DNA of 64,000 nucleotides from Opitutaceae bacterium (GTDB taxonomy: Bacteria > Verrucomicrobiota > Verrucomicrobiia > Opitutales > Opitutaceae), in assembly GCA_030693515.1 (NCBI GenBank), contig JAUYAK010000119.1, forward strand, positions 22,963-86,962, in the 5' to 3' direction. The notes beneath the pieces were generated by a model. It saw only the letters and a list, made by a program, of their open reading frames with translations, had not been told where the DNA came from and searched no databases. A program made the translations under genes and the position numbers. How positions within the stretch are numbered: the first letter of the stretch is position 1; each line of letters begins with the position of its first letter. Of the stretch, positions 63,973 through 64,000 are shown one piece after another.

Positions 63973-64000
63973 ATGGCAGAGACTCAAAATGATCCCAAAA
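63973..64000 (+). CDS. Start of a gene cut by the window end
   Basis: ATG followed by codons for AETQNDPK before the sequence ends. The length is too short for any assignment. Its place after a sigma/FecR pair makes a TonB-dependent receptor the best guess, but the first residues do not yet show a signal peptide. Confidence 0.4.

Overview
The window looks like chromosome of a GC-rich Verrucomicrobiota bacterium, most likely close to Opitutaceae. The evidence is the protein families present: large TonB-dependent receptors without SusD partners, one of them with an ELSPFVV-type plug leader; several PVC-type membrane-bound dehydrogenase/cytochrome c proteins with CxxCH; DUF1080, planctomycete-type cytochrome/DUF1549/DUF1553 and DUF1501 proteins; many exported Gfo/Idh/MocA oxidoreductases; and an ECF sigma factor/FecR pair. 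Assignments rest on reading translated sequence; no database search was run.

Layout. (1) 1-2600: a small exported protein, an exported SAM methyltransferase and an aldo/keto reductase, with hairpin repeats between the last two. (2) About 2.8-6.3 kb: a small integrated element with a tyrosine recombinase and an excisionase-like protein on +, and four unknown genes on -, three of them overlapping. (3) 6.4-8.3 kb: an AraC regulator with a strong hairpin against its start codon, a degraded stretch, and a PVC-type dehydrogenase gene cut off after about 140 codons. (4) 8.3-17.6 kb, minus strand: DUF1080 protein, a 1038-aa PVC dehydrogenase/HEAT/cytochrome c protein, an exported Gfo/Idh oxidoreductase, a LacI regulator, a sodium:solute symporter and a glucosamine-6-phosphate-deaminase-like protein. 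This resembles a LacI-controlled sugar uptake and oxidation unit. Its palindrome-rich control region (17.6-18.2 kb) is divergent with the next block. (5) 18.2-28.4 kb, plus strand: two TonB-dependent receptors around a large exported modular protein. (6) 28.6-63.7 kb: 24 genes in a row on +, with no gap over about 60 bp and many ATGA overlaps.

Block 6 appears to be a polysaccharide/aromatic-sugar utilisation array. It holds two paralogous exported FAD oxidoreductases around an esterase and an HGSNAT-like membrane acyltransferase, then an acetyl-xylan-esterase-like protein and adjacent PEP-hydrolase-like and Tm-1-like genes. Next come two PVC cytochrome proteins separated by a Gfo/Idh oxidoreductase, a GH31 glycosidase, a ThuA-cupin fusion and a DUF6807/PmoA-like protein. 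These are followed by a terpene-cyclase-like toroid carrying a heme motif, small exported jelly-roll-like proteins, and a 1013-aa fusion of an SGNH acetylesterase with a rhamnogalacturonan exolyase-like region. The array ends with a further Gfo/Idh, a tandem GNAT, DUF1549/1553, NHL and DUF1501 proteins and a sigma/FecR pair. The SGNH/lyase fusion points to acetylated rhamnogalacturonan-I (pectin) as one likely substrate; the other roles are inference. No rRNA, tRNA or CRISPR array was seen.
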